This document shows, one piece after another, positions 42,856-50,293 of a stretch of 64,000 nt of DNA. A program made the translations under genes and the position numbers. Below the pieces are notes generated by a model that was not told where the DNA came from, did not search any database, and saw only the letters and a program-made list of their open reading frames with translations. Numbering within the stretch: the stretch's first letter is position 1; each line of letters begins with the position of its first letter. Origin of the DNA: Dongia deserti (lineage in GTDB: Bacteria > Pseudomonadota > Alphaproteobacteria > Dongiales > Dongiaceae). The stretch spans positions 306,846 to 370,845 of the forward strand of contig NZ_QORW01000004.1 of the NCBI RefSeq assembly GCF_003574735.1. Reading direction: 5' to 3'.

Positions 42856-43260
42856 ATGGGCACGAAGAATAACCCTGGCGACTATGACTGCTATGCGAAG
42901 GCGCACGCCGATGAGCCGATGTTCACTCTGCTCGGTCGCGATCGGACGGCGCACCACCTGGTCGCCATCTGGTCGGCCTTGCGTGGTGGCCACTTCGAGT
43001 TCGCGCGGCAGCTCCTGGACGATGCCATCGCCGACCTTCGGTCGCTAGGCATGCGCGACACGGACAAAGCGAAGCTGGCTGAGGCCGCAACATGCAGCGA
43101 GAAGATGAAGACGTGGTTCGATCATCGGAACCACCCACGCACGACCGCAGCCGCTCCAGGTCCGAGTTTCGTCAGTGGGAACACTGCCCCTTCTGCGGAG
43201 AGCGAGACCCCGAAGTCCGAGTCCACGGGCACACCCAGTGCCGCACGTGCAACGGCGTGA
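42856..43260 (+). CDS. small phage protein with unstructured tail
   Basis: A 134-residue protein. The first about 85 residues (RDRTAHHLVAIWSALRGGHF and LLDDAIADLRSLG) look folded; the Ser/Pro/Thr-rich remainder overlaps the zinc-ribbon gene in another frame. Function unknown. Confidence 0.55.
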   Translation: MGTKNNPGDYDCYAKAHADEPMFTLLGRDRTAHHLVAIWSALRGGHFEFARQLLDDAIADLRSLGMRDTDKAKLAEAATCSEKMKTWFDHRNHPRTTAAAPGPSFVSGNTAPSAESETPKSESTGTPSAARATA

Positions 43261-43283
43261 TCGAGCGGTGCTGCGATGACTGA
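43092..43283 (+). CDS. zinc-ribbon protein, overlapping gene
   Basis: A 63-residue protein whose C-terminal half, HCPFCGERDPEVRVHGHTQC followed by RTCNGVIERCC, is a plausible Cys4 zinc ribbon. It lies mostly within the tail of the preceding gene in a different frame; the ribbon is too regular to be chance, so it is kept. Confidence 0.6.
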   Translation: MQREDEDVVRSSEPPTHDRSRSRSEFRQWEHCPFCGERDPEVRVHGHTQCRTCNGVIERCCDD

Positions 43284-43539
43284 GGCACAAGGCCAGAAGA
43301 CGCAGATCAAGAATGCGCGCGGCGCCGGCGCGCGTGGGACGATCTGCACCATGCGGTTGCCGGCCGGCGGCGTGCGCGTCGAGGTGCTAACAGCGCTCGA
43401 TCGCGTGGTGTTCGATCTGCCGCCGGACGAAGCGAAGCGCCACGCGCTTGGCATCCTCAAGCACCTGGAGCCGCTGAGCGACACTGGGGCCGCCGCGATC
43501 GCCGTCGAGCGCGCGGAGGCGGGAGGCGGCAATGGGTAG
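43276..43539 (+). CDS. small phage protein
   Basis: An 87-residue protein with RLPAGGVRVEVLTALDRVVF and DLPPDEAKRHALGILKHLEP. It overlaps both neighbours by eight bases. Unknown function. Confidence 0.6.
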   Translation: MTEAQGQKTQIKNARGAGARGTICTMRLPAGGVRVEVLTALDRVVFDLPPDEAKRHALGILKHLEPLSDTGAAAIAVERAEAGGGNG

Positions 43540-43804
43540 CACTACACCGGCCGACAAGCCGCGCACGTGCCCGGTAGACGGCTGCGAGCAGCCGCTGCAG
43601 GGCGAGCGGGACATCCTGTGCGCCGGCCACTGGGACGCTCTGCCGGAAGCACAGCGGGAGGAAGTTCGCCGCCGATACAGGGCCTGGCGCTGCGACCGGC
43701 CGCAATGGAGATGGCGGACTGGCAACGACTACATCCTTGCGGTGAACAACGCGATCCGGGCGGCTGGGAGACAGCCCGAAAAGCCAGAGGAGATGCCAGC
43801 ATGA
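43532..43804 (+). CDS. small Cys/His-containing phage protein
   Basis: A 90-residue protein. TCPVDGCEQPLQGERDILCA with GHWDALPEAQREEVRRRYRA suggests a C-x4-C...C-x2-H zinc site (CPVDGC ... CAGHW), followed by a helix. Overlaps the GcrA start by ATGA. Confidence 0.6.
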   Translation: MGSTTPADKPRTCPVDGCEQPLQGERDILCAGHWDALPEAQREEVRRRYRAWRCDRPQWRWRTGNDYILAVNNAIRAAGRQPEKPEEMPA

Positions 43805-44421
43805 CGCGCGGACCTGTAGCTGTGAATGACGTCTGGACTCCATGGCGGCTCGAGGCCTTGCGCCGGCTGTGGGATCAGAAGGTGTCGGCCAACAAGATTG
43901 CGTCGGCGCTCGGCGGCGGGCTCACGCGCAACGCGGTGATCGGCAAGGCGCACAGGCTAGGCCTGGCCGGCCGGCCGAGCCCGATCATCCGCGACGGCCG
44001 AACGCCGAAGCGACGGCAATACAAGCCGCGCCCGAAGCTGCCAGGAGGCCGTCAAGCGCTCCTGGAGGCACGCGAGCGGACGGAGGCCGTCAAGGCAGCA
44101 CAGCGCCAGGCGCAGCCCGCCGCACCAGCTGCACCGCCGCCGCCACCACCGTCACCACCGGAGCCGCGCATCGCTCTTGATGCTCGCGCGACGGTCGCCA
44201 CGCCAACCCAGTCGCGCTCGGAGAGGATGACCAGCCGCACGTGCGCATGGCCGATCGGGGACCCGCGCGAGCCGGGCTTCCACTTTTGCGGCGCGACGCC
44301 GGTGCGCGAGGGCCACTCCTACTGCGACGAGCACCACGCCGCTTCGATCCAGAAGAAGCCGGCGACCGGAACCGAGCCGGCCTTTATCGAGGCACCACGA
44401 GCCCGGAGATGGGCGAGCTGA
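43801..44421 (+). CDS. GcrA-family cell-cycle regulator, phage-encoded
   Basis: A 206-residue GcrA homologue. The N-terminal DNA-binding part is VWTPWRLEALRRLWDQKVSA, NKIASALGGGLTRNAVIG and KAHRLGLAGRP. A Pro-rich linker (nine prolines near residue 112) follows, and the C-terminus CAWPIGDPREPGFHFCG with YCDEHH is the conserved sigma70-contacting zinc-like domain. In Caulobacter GcrA works with sigma70 at promoters carrying CcrM-methylated GANTC. A phage copy could redirect host cell-cycle transcription or regulate phage genes. Confidence 0.9.
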   Translation: MTRGPVAVNDVWTPWRLEALRRLWDQKVSANKIASALGGGLTRNAVIGKAHRLGLAGRPSPIIRDGRTPKRRQYKPRPKLPGGRQALLEARERTEAVKAAQRQAQPAAPAAPPPPPPSPPEPRIALDARATVATPTQSRSERMTSRTCAWPIGDPREPGFHFCGATPVREGHSYCDEHHAASIQKKPATGTEPAFIEAPRARRWAS

Positions 44422-44434
44422 AGGAGGCGGCGCC

Positions 44435-44614
44435 ATGATGCAGATCATCTTCGCTATGGCGTTCCTGATCGGCGCCATGATCGCGATGGAGGGCAGGCAG
44501 ACGCCTGGACGCATCGCCGTCACCTTCGTATGTGCCATGGGTGCGATGTTCTTCATGGGCTGGAGCCTCGGCGCGCTCGAGGCGACCGTCCTGGCGGAGG
44601 TGCCGCAGCCATGA
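44435..44614 (+). CDS. 59-residue two-helix membrane protein
   Basis: Starts at ATG 44435 after AAGGAGGCGGCG, a strong ribosome site, and ends by overlapping the next ATG. MMQIIFAMAFLIGAMIAM and IAVTFVCAMGAMFFMGWSLG are two hydrophobic helices. It is too short to show other features. Could be an accessory lysis or exclusion factor; unknown. Confidence 0.6.
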   Translation: MMQIIFAMAFLIGAMIAMEGRQTPGRIAVTFVCAMGAMFFMGWSLGALEATVLAEVPQP

Positions 44615-44901
44615 CGCGCAGGCCGAAGCCGGGCCGCATCGCGTGCGTGGTGCCGTTCTGCAAGCGGACGGCGCCGCGCGATCCCAACGACGATGCGAAT
44701 GCGGAGATCATCTGTGGAGGCCACAAGCGCCTGGTCGATAGCGGACTCCGCCGTCTTCACCGCCGCGTCTGCCGGAAGGTCGAAGGGCTGGAGGTCTGCC
44801 GAGCCAATCTCGGCCTGGCCAAGACGTTGTTCGGCATCGAACGGCGCGTGTGGGCCAAGATGAAAGAACAGGCGATCGAACGCGCGGCGGGGATCGCATG
44901 A
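44611..44901 (+). CDS. small basic Cys-containing phage protein
   Basis: A 96-residue basic protein. RIACVVPFCKRTAPRD, IICGGHKRLVD and RRLHRRVCRK contain Cys and His spaced like a zinc site. It overlaps both neighbours by ATGA. No family recognised. Confidence 0.6.
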   Translation: MTRRPKPGRIACVVPFCKRTAPRDPNDDANAEIICGGHKRLVDSGLRRLHRRVCRKVEGLEVCRANLGLAKTLFGIERRVWAKMKEQAIERAAGIA

Positions 44902-45212
44902 CTGCAATCACGCTGTCCGATGCGACGCGCGCCAGGATCGACGAGATACGTCGCGTTGATGAGCGGCTTCGTCGCTTCTCCAAGGAGACGCTGGTACAGG
45001 CACTCTGCAACCGGATACTCACGCGCGTCGATCTCTATACGAACGACGCCGCGCAGCGGGAAAAGGTGATCGATAGCGAGTTCCACTACATCGCGAACTT
45101 CAAGCAGGGTGCCAGAGCGGAGAACGTGCATCGTCGTTTCCTCAGCGCCCTCGAACGCCTGAGGAATCCAAAACCGCGCCGGCGCCGCCGGCGGAAGCGG
45201 AGGACAGCATGA
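44898..45212 (+). CDS. small basic phage protein
   Basis: A 104-residue helical protein ending in about a dozen Arg/Lys residues, which suggests nucleic-acid binding. ATGA overlap with both neighbours. Unknown function. Confidence 0.6.
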   Translation: MTAITLSDATRARIDEIRRVDERLRRFSKETLVQALCNRILTRVDLYTNDAAQREKVIDSEFHYIANFKQGARAENVHRRFLSALERLRNPKPRRRRRRKRRTA

Positions 45213-45451
45213 AGCACAACAACGTGGTGCAGCACGAGTCCGCGGGCACGCCGATCGGCGACAAGTTCGCGTGGATGGATCGCGTGATGGCGAAGGCGAT
45301 CGGGGAAGCGGATGGGCTGACGGACTTCGAGGTCGACTTCGCGACCAACACGGCGACGCGCCTCGGCCGCTATGGAGAGCGCACGCTCTTCACGCCCAAG
45401 CAGATGGCGGTCGCACACCGCATCGGCCGGAAGCTGGAGGTGGAGCTGTAA
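45209..45451 (+). CDS. small phage protein
   Basis: An 80-residue acidic protein with GDKFAWMDRVMAKAIGEADG and ERTLFTPKQMAVAHRIGRKL. No family recognised. Its stop overlaps the HNH gene start by one base. Confidence 0.6.
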   Translation: MKHNNVVQHESAGTPIGDKFAWMDRVMAKAIGEADGLTDFEVDFATNTATRLGRYGERTLFTPKQMAVAHRIGRKLEVEL

Positions 45452-45801
45452 TGGCGAACCACGTCCTCCTCGAACTGTGGCGATTCCAAGGAGGGCGGTG
45501 CGCCTATTGCGGGCGCACGATGGTCGATCCGCGCGCGGGTGCCGGTGACCGCAACACGCCGCTGCGCGCGACCATCGATCACCTGAGGCCGCTAGCGCTT
45601 GGCGGGCGCGATGACGGTTACAACCGCGTGGCCGCGTGTCTGGAGTGCAATGTGCTCAAAGGGCCGCTCCACATCACAGAGTTCATCAGGCTGCGTTGGA
45701 ACACGATGCTGCTCAATGAAGCCAAGGCGCGCATCCGCCTGACCCTCGATGATCGTGCGCGGATGGCTGCAAAGGAACGGAGCGGACATGCCGGTCGCTG
45801 A
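45451..45801 (+). CDS. HNH endonuclease domain protein
   Basis: A 116-residue protein. RCAYCGRTM gives the first CxxC, ATIDHLRPLALGGRDD the DH of the HNH core, and YNRVAACLECNVLKG the Asn and second CxxC. In Mu-like genomes such proteins lie in the early-middle block; it may nick or cut DNA. Start follows GGAGGTGGAG. Confidence 0.82.
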   Translation: MANHVLLELWRFQGGRCAYCGRTMVDPRAGAGDRNTPLRATIDHLRPLALGGRDDGYNRVAACLECNVLKGPLHITEFIRLRWNTMLLNEAKARIRLTLDDRARMAAKERSGHAGR

Positions 45802-46072
45802 GACATCGCGCTGGGCCTACAGCACGGTGCCGCTCAACGAGCGCCAGGCGGCCGTGGCCGCCGCGCTGATGGAGCTGGGCGAAGCCAGCGACCAGGACCT
45901 GTCGATGAAGCTGGGCTGGCCGATCAATTGCGTGACGCCGCGCCGCGGCGAGCTGGAGAAGCTGGGCGTCATCGTGCGCGCGGAGCTGCGCAAGGGTCCG
46001 ACCGGGCGTCTCGTCAGCGTGTGGCGCCTGGTCGATCGGCAGCTCGACCTGCCACTGATAGGTGGCGCATGA
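45788..46072 (+). CDS. winged-helix phage protein
   Basis: A 94-residue protein. ERQAAVAAALMELGEASDQD, LSMKLGWPINCVTPRRGELE and KLGVIVRAELRKGPTGRLVS look like a winged helix-turn-helix. It probably binds DNA in early or middle regulation. Overlaps the HNH gene by 14 bases. Confidence 0.65.
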   Translation: MPVAETSRWAYSTVPLNERQAAVAAALMELGEASDQDLSMKLGWPINCVTPRRGELEKLGVIVRAELRKGPTGRLVSVWRLVDRQLDLPLIGGA

Positions 46073-46800
46073 GCATCGCGACCGACGTCCGCCGGAAGAA
46101 GGAGCTGGCGAAGATCCACCTGGCGAAGAAGGCGCTGGGGCTGGACGACGATACGTATCGATCCCTGTTGATACGGGTCGCCGGCAAGGACAGCGCCGGC
46201 GATCTCGACCAGGCTGGCCGCACGAAGGTACTGGACTATTTCAAGGCGAAGGGCTTCGACGATCGACGGATCAAGCGCGCTGGCCCCGGATCGAAGTCCG
46301 GGGCGCGGCCGCTGGCGGAGGGCGCCGAGGCGTCGAAGATGCGCGCGCTGTGGCTGGCGCTCTTCCAGCTCGGCGAGGTGCAGGAGTCGGGCGAGGCCGC
46401 GCTCGCCAAGTATGCCGAGCGAATGACGGGCAAGGCCGCGCTGCAGTGGCTCGACCAGCGCGACGTCGCGAAGGTCATCAATACGCTGCGCGCCTGGTGC
46501 GGCCGCCTGGGATTCCTCCAGCCTAATTCGTTTCATCTGGACCACATCAACTCCCGCCGGCGAGAGGCCATGCTGGAGGAGGTCGACACCGGCTTCGCCG
46601 CCAAATGTGCGCTGCTCCTGACGCTGTGGAAGCGCGCGGGCAACACGATCGCGGACGGCGCCCCGATCGAAGCGTGGCTGCGCATCCACTACAGAGTCGA
46701 ACAGGTCTGGATGATGACCAGCGACGGGCTCGATGACGCCATCGCGGCGCTCGGCGCTGTTGTTCGCCGGCAGAAGCGGCGGCGGGCGGAGCGCGCATGA
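46069..46800 (+). CDS. GemA/gp16 regulatory protein
   Basis: A 243-residue DUF1018 protein. KELAKIHLAKKALGLDDDTY, the LIRVAGKDSAGDLDQAGR segment, and SKMRALWLALFQLGEV with WCGRLGF are diagnostic of Mu gp16 (GemA), which modulates host gene expression and DNA supercoiling-sensitive transcription. It is longer than Mu's, with an added C-terminal part of about 80 residues ending in a basic tail. Confidence 0.9.
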   Translation: MSIATDVRRKKELAKIHLAKKALGLDDDTYRSLLIRVAGKDSAGDLDQAGRTKVLDYFKAKGFDDRRIKRAGPGSKSGARPLAEGAEASKMRALWLALFQLGEVQESGEAALAKYAERMTGKAALQWLDQRDVAKVINTLRAWCGRLGFLQPNSFHLDHINSRRREAMLEEVDTGFAAKCALLLTLWKRAGNTIADGAPIEAWLRIHYRVEQVWMMTSDGLDDAIAALGAVVRRQKRRRAERA

Positions 46801-47195
46801 TCGACGACACGCTGCCCGAGCTGCTGCAGACGATCGAGGCCGAGCTGGGCTATGCAGCAATGCTGAAGTTCGCGCACGCGTTCGGCGGGCAGCGGATCTA
46901 TATCCCGGAGAAACCAGGACCGGAGAGCCCGATCACCAAGCAGCTCGGCCAGGAGCTGGCCGAGAAGCTCTGCAAGCTGCTCGGCCGGGGCGACATCACA
47001 GTCCCGCTCGGACCGACGGGCAACCAAGCGCGGTTCCGCATCGCGCTCGCGAAGCGGATCGCGGAGGGCGGCTCCAACAACGAGATCGCGCGGGACCTGC
47101 ACTGCCACGAGGTGACCGTGCGCAGGACCAAGGGGAAGCTCGGCCTTGGCGGTCCTGATCCTCGGCAGGTCGATCTGTTCGACAAGGTCAAGTAA
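46797..47195 (+). CDS. mor: Mor-family middle transcription activator
   Basis: A 132-residue protein of the Mor/C family. GGQRIYIPEKPGPESPITKQ is the Mor dimerisation and minor-groove region, and FRIALAKRIAEGGSNNEIAR with CHEVTVRRTKGKLG is the helix-turn-helix. Mor activates middle or late promoters from DNA just upstream. Starts by ATGA overlap with gemA. Confidence 0.9.
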   Translation: MIDDTLPELLQTIEAELGYAAMLKFAHAFGGQRIYIPEKPGPESPITKQLGQELAEKLCKLLGRGDITVPLGPTGNQARFRIALAKRIAEGGSNNEIARDLHCHEVTVRRTKGKLGLGGPDPRQVDLFDKVK

Positions 47196-47202
47196 GATAC
47201 CC

Positions 47203-47487
47203 ATGGCCTGCCCCTACAAGAACGACGTCGCGAAGTGCCCGCTCTATATGGCGGCCCACGATGCGAGCTATGTGCATCACACCTGCCTGCACGGCGGTAC
47301 GAATGGGTTCGATGACGCATGCTCCGTCGACCGCGGCGGGGAACGCTATGAAGACCTCGTCGGCGCTCTTTTCCGGGAGTCTCCCGATTTCGCCGAGCAG
47401 CACCGTCGGCACTGCGCGGACATCGATTGGGATCGGCTGATCAAGGACCGCCTCATCCGCAACAATCCAAGGTGGCGCCTCAACTGA
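47203..47487 (+). CDS. small Cys/His-containing phage protein
   Basis: A 94-residue protein beginning MACPYKNDVAKCPLYMAAHD and YVHHTCLHGG, with a cluster of Cys and His that could bind metal. C-terminus ends in WDRLIKDRLIRNNPRWRL. It follows mor by seven bases. Unknown function. Confidence 0.6.
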   Translation: MACPYKNDVAKCPLYMAAHDASYVHHTCLHGGTNGFDDACSVDRGGERYEDLVGALFRESPDFAEQHRRHCADIDWDRLIKDRLIRNNPRWRLN

Positions 47488-47569
47488 GCGTCCCGCGAAC
47501 CGGAGTTCGCGGTCCCGTGTCTCCCGACCAGAGGCACTATGACGCCGGTCAATTGGACTGGCGAGCCCG

Positions 47570-48088
47570 ATGTATTCCTCCGACTTCACCCGCGCGGTGG
47601 CGATCGTCCTGAAGGCCGAGGGCGTCTTCAGCGATGACAAGCGCGATCCCGGCGGCGAGACCAAGTACGGCATCTCGAAGCGCTGGCATCCGGGCGAGGA
47701 CATCCCGAACCTCACCATCGACCGCGCGACCGAGATCTATCACGAGCACTACTGGCTGAAGTTCAGCTGCGACGAGCTGCCATGGCCGTGGTCGCTGCTC
47801 GTGTTCGACGGCGTCGTCAATCAGCCAGCGGCGATTCCCGGTCCCGAGGACGGCGTGATCGAGATGCTGCAGGACACCGTAGGCGTGAAGGATGACGGCA
47901 TTGTCGGACCCGTCACGATCGCGGCCGCGCGCAAGCGCAACACGCCCGCCGATTGGGGCGACTTCCTGTCGCGACGCGCCTGGCGCTACGCGCAGAAGAG
48001 CCACCAGGATCTTCAGCGCGGTCTGTTTCTCCGGCTCTTCAAACTGCAGTGGATCGCCCTTCGAACGTTCGAGGGCAAGGAGGTCTAG
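47570..48088 (+). CDS. endolysin, glycoside hydrolase family 108
   Basis: A 172-residue muramidase. VLKAEGVFSDDKRDPGGETK followed by YGIS contains the catalytic Glu of the GH108 E-G-G-like box. ATEIYHEHYWLKFSCDELPW and DGIVGPVTIAAAR (peptidoglycan-binding domain) are typical. It cleaves the glycan chains for lysis. No signal peptide is seen, so export needs the holin that follows. Confidence 0.9.
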   Translation: MYSSDFTRAVAIVLKAEGVFSDDKRDPGGETKYGISKRWHPGEDIPNLTIDRATEIYHEHYWLKFSCDELPWPWSLLVFDGVVNQPAAIPGPEDGVIEMLQDTVGVKDDGIVGPVTIAAARKRNTPADWGDFLSRRAWRYAQKSHQDLQRGLFLRLFKLQWIALRTFEGKEV

Positions 48089-49051
48089 ATGAACACGACC
48101 GCACTCAGGCAGGTGTTCAACGCGAACAAGGCGCGCATGGGGGGCGCGGGCGGGTTCCTCTCCGTCTTGGCCGTGCCGATCGGCATCGAGCCGGACACGG
48201 TGCCGGCCGGCATCGTCCTGCTGCAGACGATCTTCGCGATGTTCGGCATGGCCGAGCCGGTCGATCCGGCGCTGCTCGAAGCGGCGTTCAACGTGCTGTG
48301 GGTCGCGATTGGCGCCGGCGTCTTCGGCTTCGTCTCGGTGTGGGCGATCCCCAACAAGCTCAAGAGTGGCACGCCAGCCGGTGGCGCGGCGAGTGACGGC
48401 AGCAGCTCCGCGCTTTCGTCGCTCGCCGCGTTCGCTCTCGCGACCGGCATCGTGGCCGTGTTGCTGTCCGGCTGCGCGGCCGGCGGCAAGCCGCTCGAGG
48501 AGCTGGCGCCGGACTCGATCGAGGACAAGAGCCCGGCGCAAGCGGTCGCCGATCGCCTGTTCACCGAAGCGATCGGGCCGGACCATCGCGGCGTGCGCCT
48601 GTGCATGATCGCGTCCGGCGTGGTCGAAGTGATGACCGATCGCGTGACGCACGGCGACGCGGCGTACGCCGAGGCGGCGGCCGGCCAGATCACGCGCATC
48701 AAGGCCGTACTCGACAACCTCGACACCTCGGCCGCCAACATCTGGTTCGAGACGGACGTGAAGATCGTCACGCTGGAGCTGGCCGGCGTGATCGTCGATG
48801 CGACCAAGTCGCGCGTCGCCGGCCTGCTCGGCAACTTCGCCGGCGGCGTCAACGTGCCCGGCGTGCTGGACCGCGCCGGAATCGCCGCGCGCCAGGCCGT
48901 CCTGGCGGACGGCATCGTGCGCGACGTGAAGCGCGTGGTCGCGGAGATCGGCGCGGAGAAGCTGGACCTCGAGGTTGCAACGGCGGGGTGCGAAGAGCGT
49001 ATCGAGAAGAACCGGAAGCGCATCGGCGCCATTCTCGGCGAAGCGCTGTAG
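48089..49051 (+). CDS. holin-like protein fused to a lipoprotein-like domain
   Basis: A 320-residue protein right after the endolysin. Residues 1-90 have hydrophobic segments (about 20-52 and 66-86) like a phage holin (Hol superfamily-like). After a Gly/Ser linker comes SLAAFALATGIVAVLLSGCA, a hydrophobic helix with a lipobox and Cys129, followed by a 190-residue helical domain. The latter looks like a lipoprotein, as if a holin and a spanin-like lipoprotein had been joined. An internal start is possible but no good ribosome site was seen. No stop separates the parts. Confidence 0.7.
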   Translation: MNTTALRQVFNANKARMGGAGGFLSVLAVPIGIEPDTVPAGIVLLQTIFAMFGMAEPVDPALLEAAFNVLWVAIGAGVFGFVSVWAIPNKLKSGTPAGGAASDGSSSALSSLAAFALATGIVAVLLSGCAAGGKPLEELAPDSIEDKSPAQAVADRLFTEAIGPDHRGVRLCMIASGVVEVMTDRVTHGDAAYAEAAAGQITRIKAVLDNLDTSAANIWFETDVKIVTLELAGVIVDATKSRVAGLLGNFAGGVNVPGVLDRAGIAARQAVLADGIVRDVKRVVAEIGAEKLDLEVATAGCEERIEKNRKRIGAILGEAL

Positions 49052-49066
49052 GCGGGTAGGCAGCGC

Positions 49067-49417
49067 ATGACGGAGATCCTGCAGGCATCCCAGCCCGTTC
49101 TGCAGATCCTGCAGTGGATCGCGGTCGCGCTCTTCTTCGTCTTCATGCTCTACATGCGCAGCGTGTTCGTGACTCGAAAGGACCACGAGGCAGTCGAGAA
49201 ACGCGTCCAGAACCTGGAGACGACGATCACCCTGATCGGTCACCAGATGAAGCAAGGGCCGACCGCGAAGGAGATGCACGAGCTGAGTCTGGCCATCGAG
49301 CGGCTGACCGGGCAGCTCGGCATCACCAATGAGCGCATGTCGGGCATGGAGGATCTGCAGAAGGTCTTCAAACACCAGGTGGACAGGATCGAAGAGTTCC
49401 TGGCGAAGAACCGATGA
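49067..49417 (+). CDS. DUF2730-like protein (Mu gp24-like), membrane-anchored coiled coil
   Basis: A 116-residue protein with one N-terminal helix (ILQWIAVALFFVFMLYM) and a coiled coil, the layout of DUF2730 proteins that occupy this position in Mu-like phages. Might act in lysis; role not established. Confidence 0.75.
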   Translation: MTEILQASQPVLQILQWIAVALFFVFMLYMRSVFVTRKDHEAVEKRVQNLETTITLIGHQMKQGPTAKEMHELSLAIERLTGQLGITNERMSGMEDLQKVFKHQVDRIEEFLAKNR

Positions 49418-49719
49418 CAAAGCGTTTTGTCGATCATCTGAAGCAGGACCGGCGCCTGGTCATCCTGCGGCTGATCAAGGGCGCCGGCGGCACCGCCAAC
49501 GACAGCGTACTCACCGCCGGTGTCCGAATGTCGGGGCACGAGACCGCCACGCGCGATGATGTGCGCGGCGACCTCGATTTCCTCAAGGATCGCGGCCTGA
49601 TCACCATCGAATGGTTCGAGGACAAGGTGAGAGTCGCGCGTCTGACCGAGCGGGGGCTGGACGTCGAGGCAGGGCGCGTGGAAGTCGAGGGCGTCAAGAA
49701 GCCCAGTCCCGGCGCGTGA
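49414..49719 (+). CDS. winged-helix protein, Mu gp25/ArsR-like
   Basis: A 101-residue protein: VILRLIKGAGGTANDSVLTA, DDVRGDLDFLKDRGLITIEW and RVARLTERGLDVEAGRVEVE, a winged helix typical of the conserved small gene between gp24- and gp27-like genes. ATGA overlap with upstream gene. Confidence 0.75.
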   Translation: MTKRFVDHLKQDRRLVILRLIKGAGGTANDSVLTAGVRMSGHETATRDDVRGDLDFLKDRGLITIEWFEDKVRVARLTERGLDVEAGRVEVEGVKKPSPGA

Positions 49720-49726
49720 GGCGACA

Positions 49727-50293
49727 ATGCCGCGCCCCAGCTCCATCATGAGACTGCCCGGCGAGGTGCGCGAGCTGATCGGGCAGCTCCGCCGCGACGG
49801 CCACACGATCGACGAGATCCTGGACAAGCTGCGCGAGCTGAAGGCGCCCGGCGCACAGGATGTTTCGCGCTCCGCGCTGGGGCGTCACATCCAGGGCCTA
49901 GACAAGATCGTTGCTGACATCCAGCGCACGCGCACGATCGCCGACGCGATCGTCCAGCGCCTGGGCGACGCGCCGGAATCGAAGACCGCGCGCCTCAACA
50001 TCGAGCTGATGCACGGCCTGGTCATGAAGCTGATGACCGGCGACGGCAGCGATGAACCGGTCAAGCTCGATGCGCAGGAAGCCTACTTTGCGGCAACCGC
50101 GCTGCAGCGCCTGGCGCAGGCCGCCAAGGTCGACGTCGAGCGCGAGGTCAAGATCCGCGAGCGTGTGAAGGCGGAGATCGCGGAGAGGGCCACAGAGACC
50201 GCGAAGCAGGCGGCTGGCACGCTGAAGAAGGCGGGGCTCTCGGCCGAGACGATCGCCACGGTCGAGCGGGAGATCCTGGGGATCGTCCGGTGA
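49727..50293 (+). CDS. DUF3486 protein, Mu gp27-like (small terminase candidate)
   Basis: A 188-residue protein. PSSIMRLPGEVRELIGQLRR, HTIDEILDKLRELKAPGAQD and VSRSALGRHIQGLDKIVADI match DUF3486. In this genome position it is thought to be the small terminase subunit that recognises packaging DNA. It starts after GAGGCGAC. Confidence 0.85.
   Translation: MPRPSSIMRLPGEVRELIGQLRRDGHTIDEILDKLRELKAPGAQDVSRSALGRHIQGLDKIVADIQRTRTIADAIVQRLGDAPESKTARLNIELMHGLVMKLMTGDGSDEPVKLDAQEAYFAATALQRLAQAAKVDVEREVKIRERVKAEIAERATETAKQAAGTLKKAGLSAETIATVEREILGIVR

Noticed and set aside
47549..49420. 623-residue minus-strand frame across the lysis genes
   Set aside because: It spans several real plus-strand genes with overlapping starts and shows low-complexity Arg/Asp/His text only.
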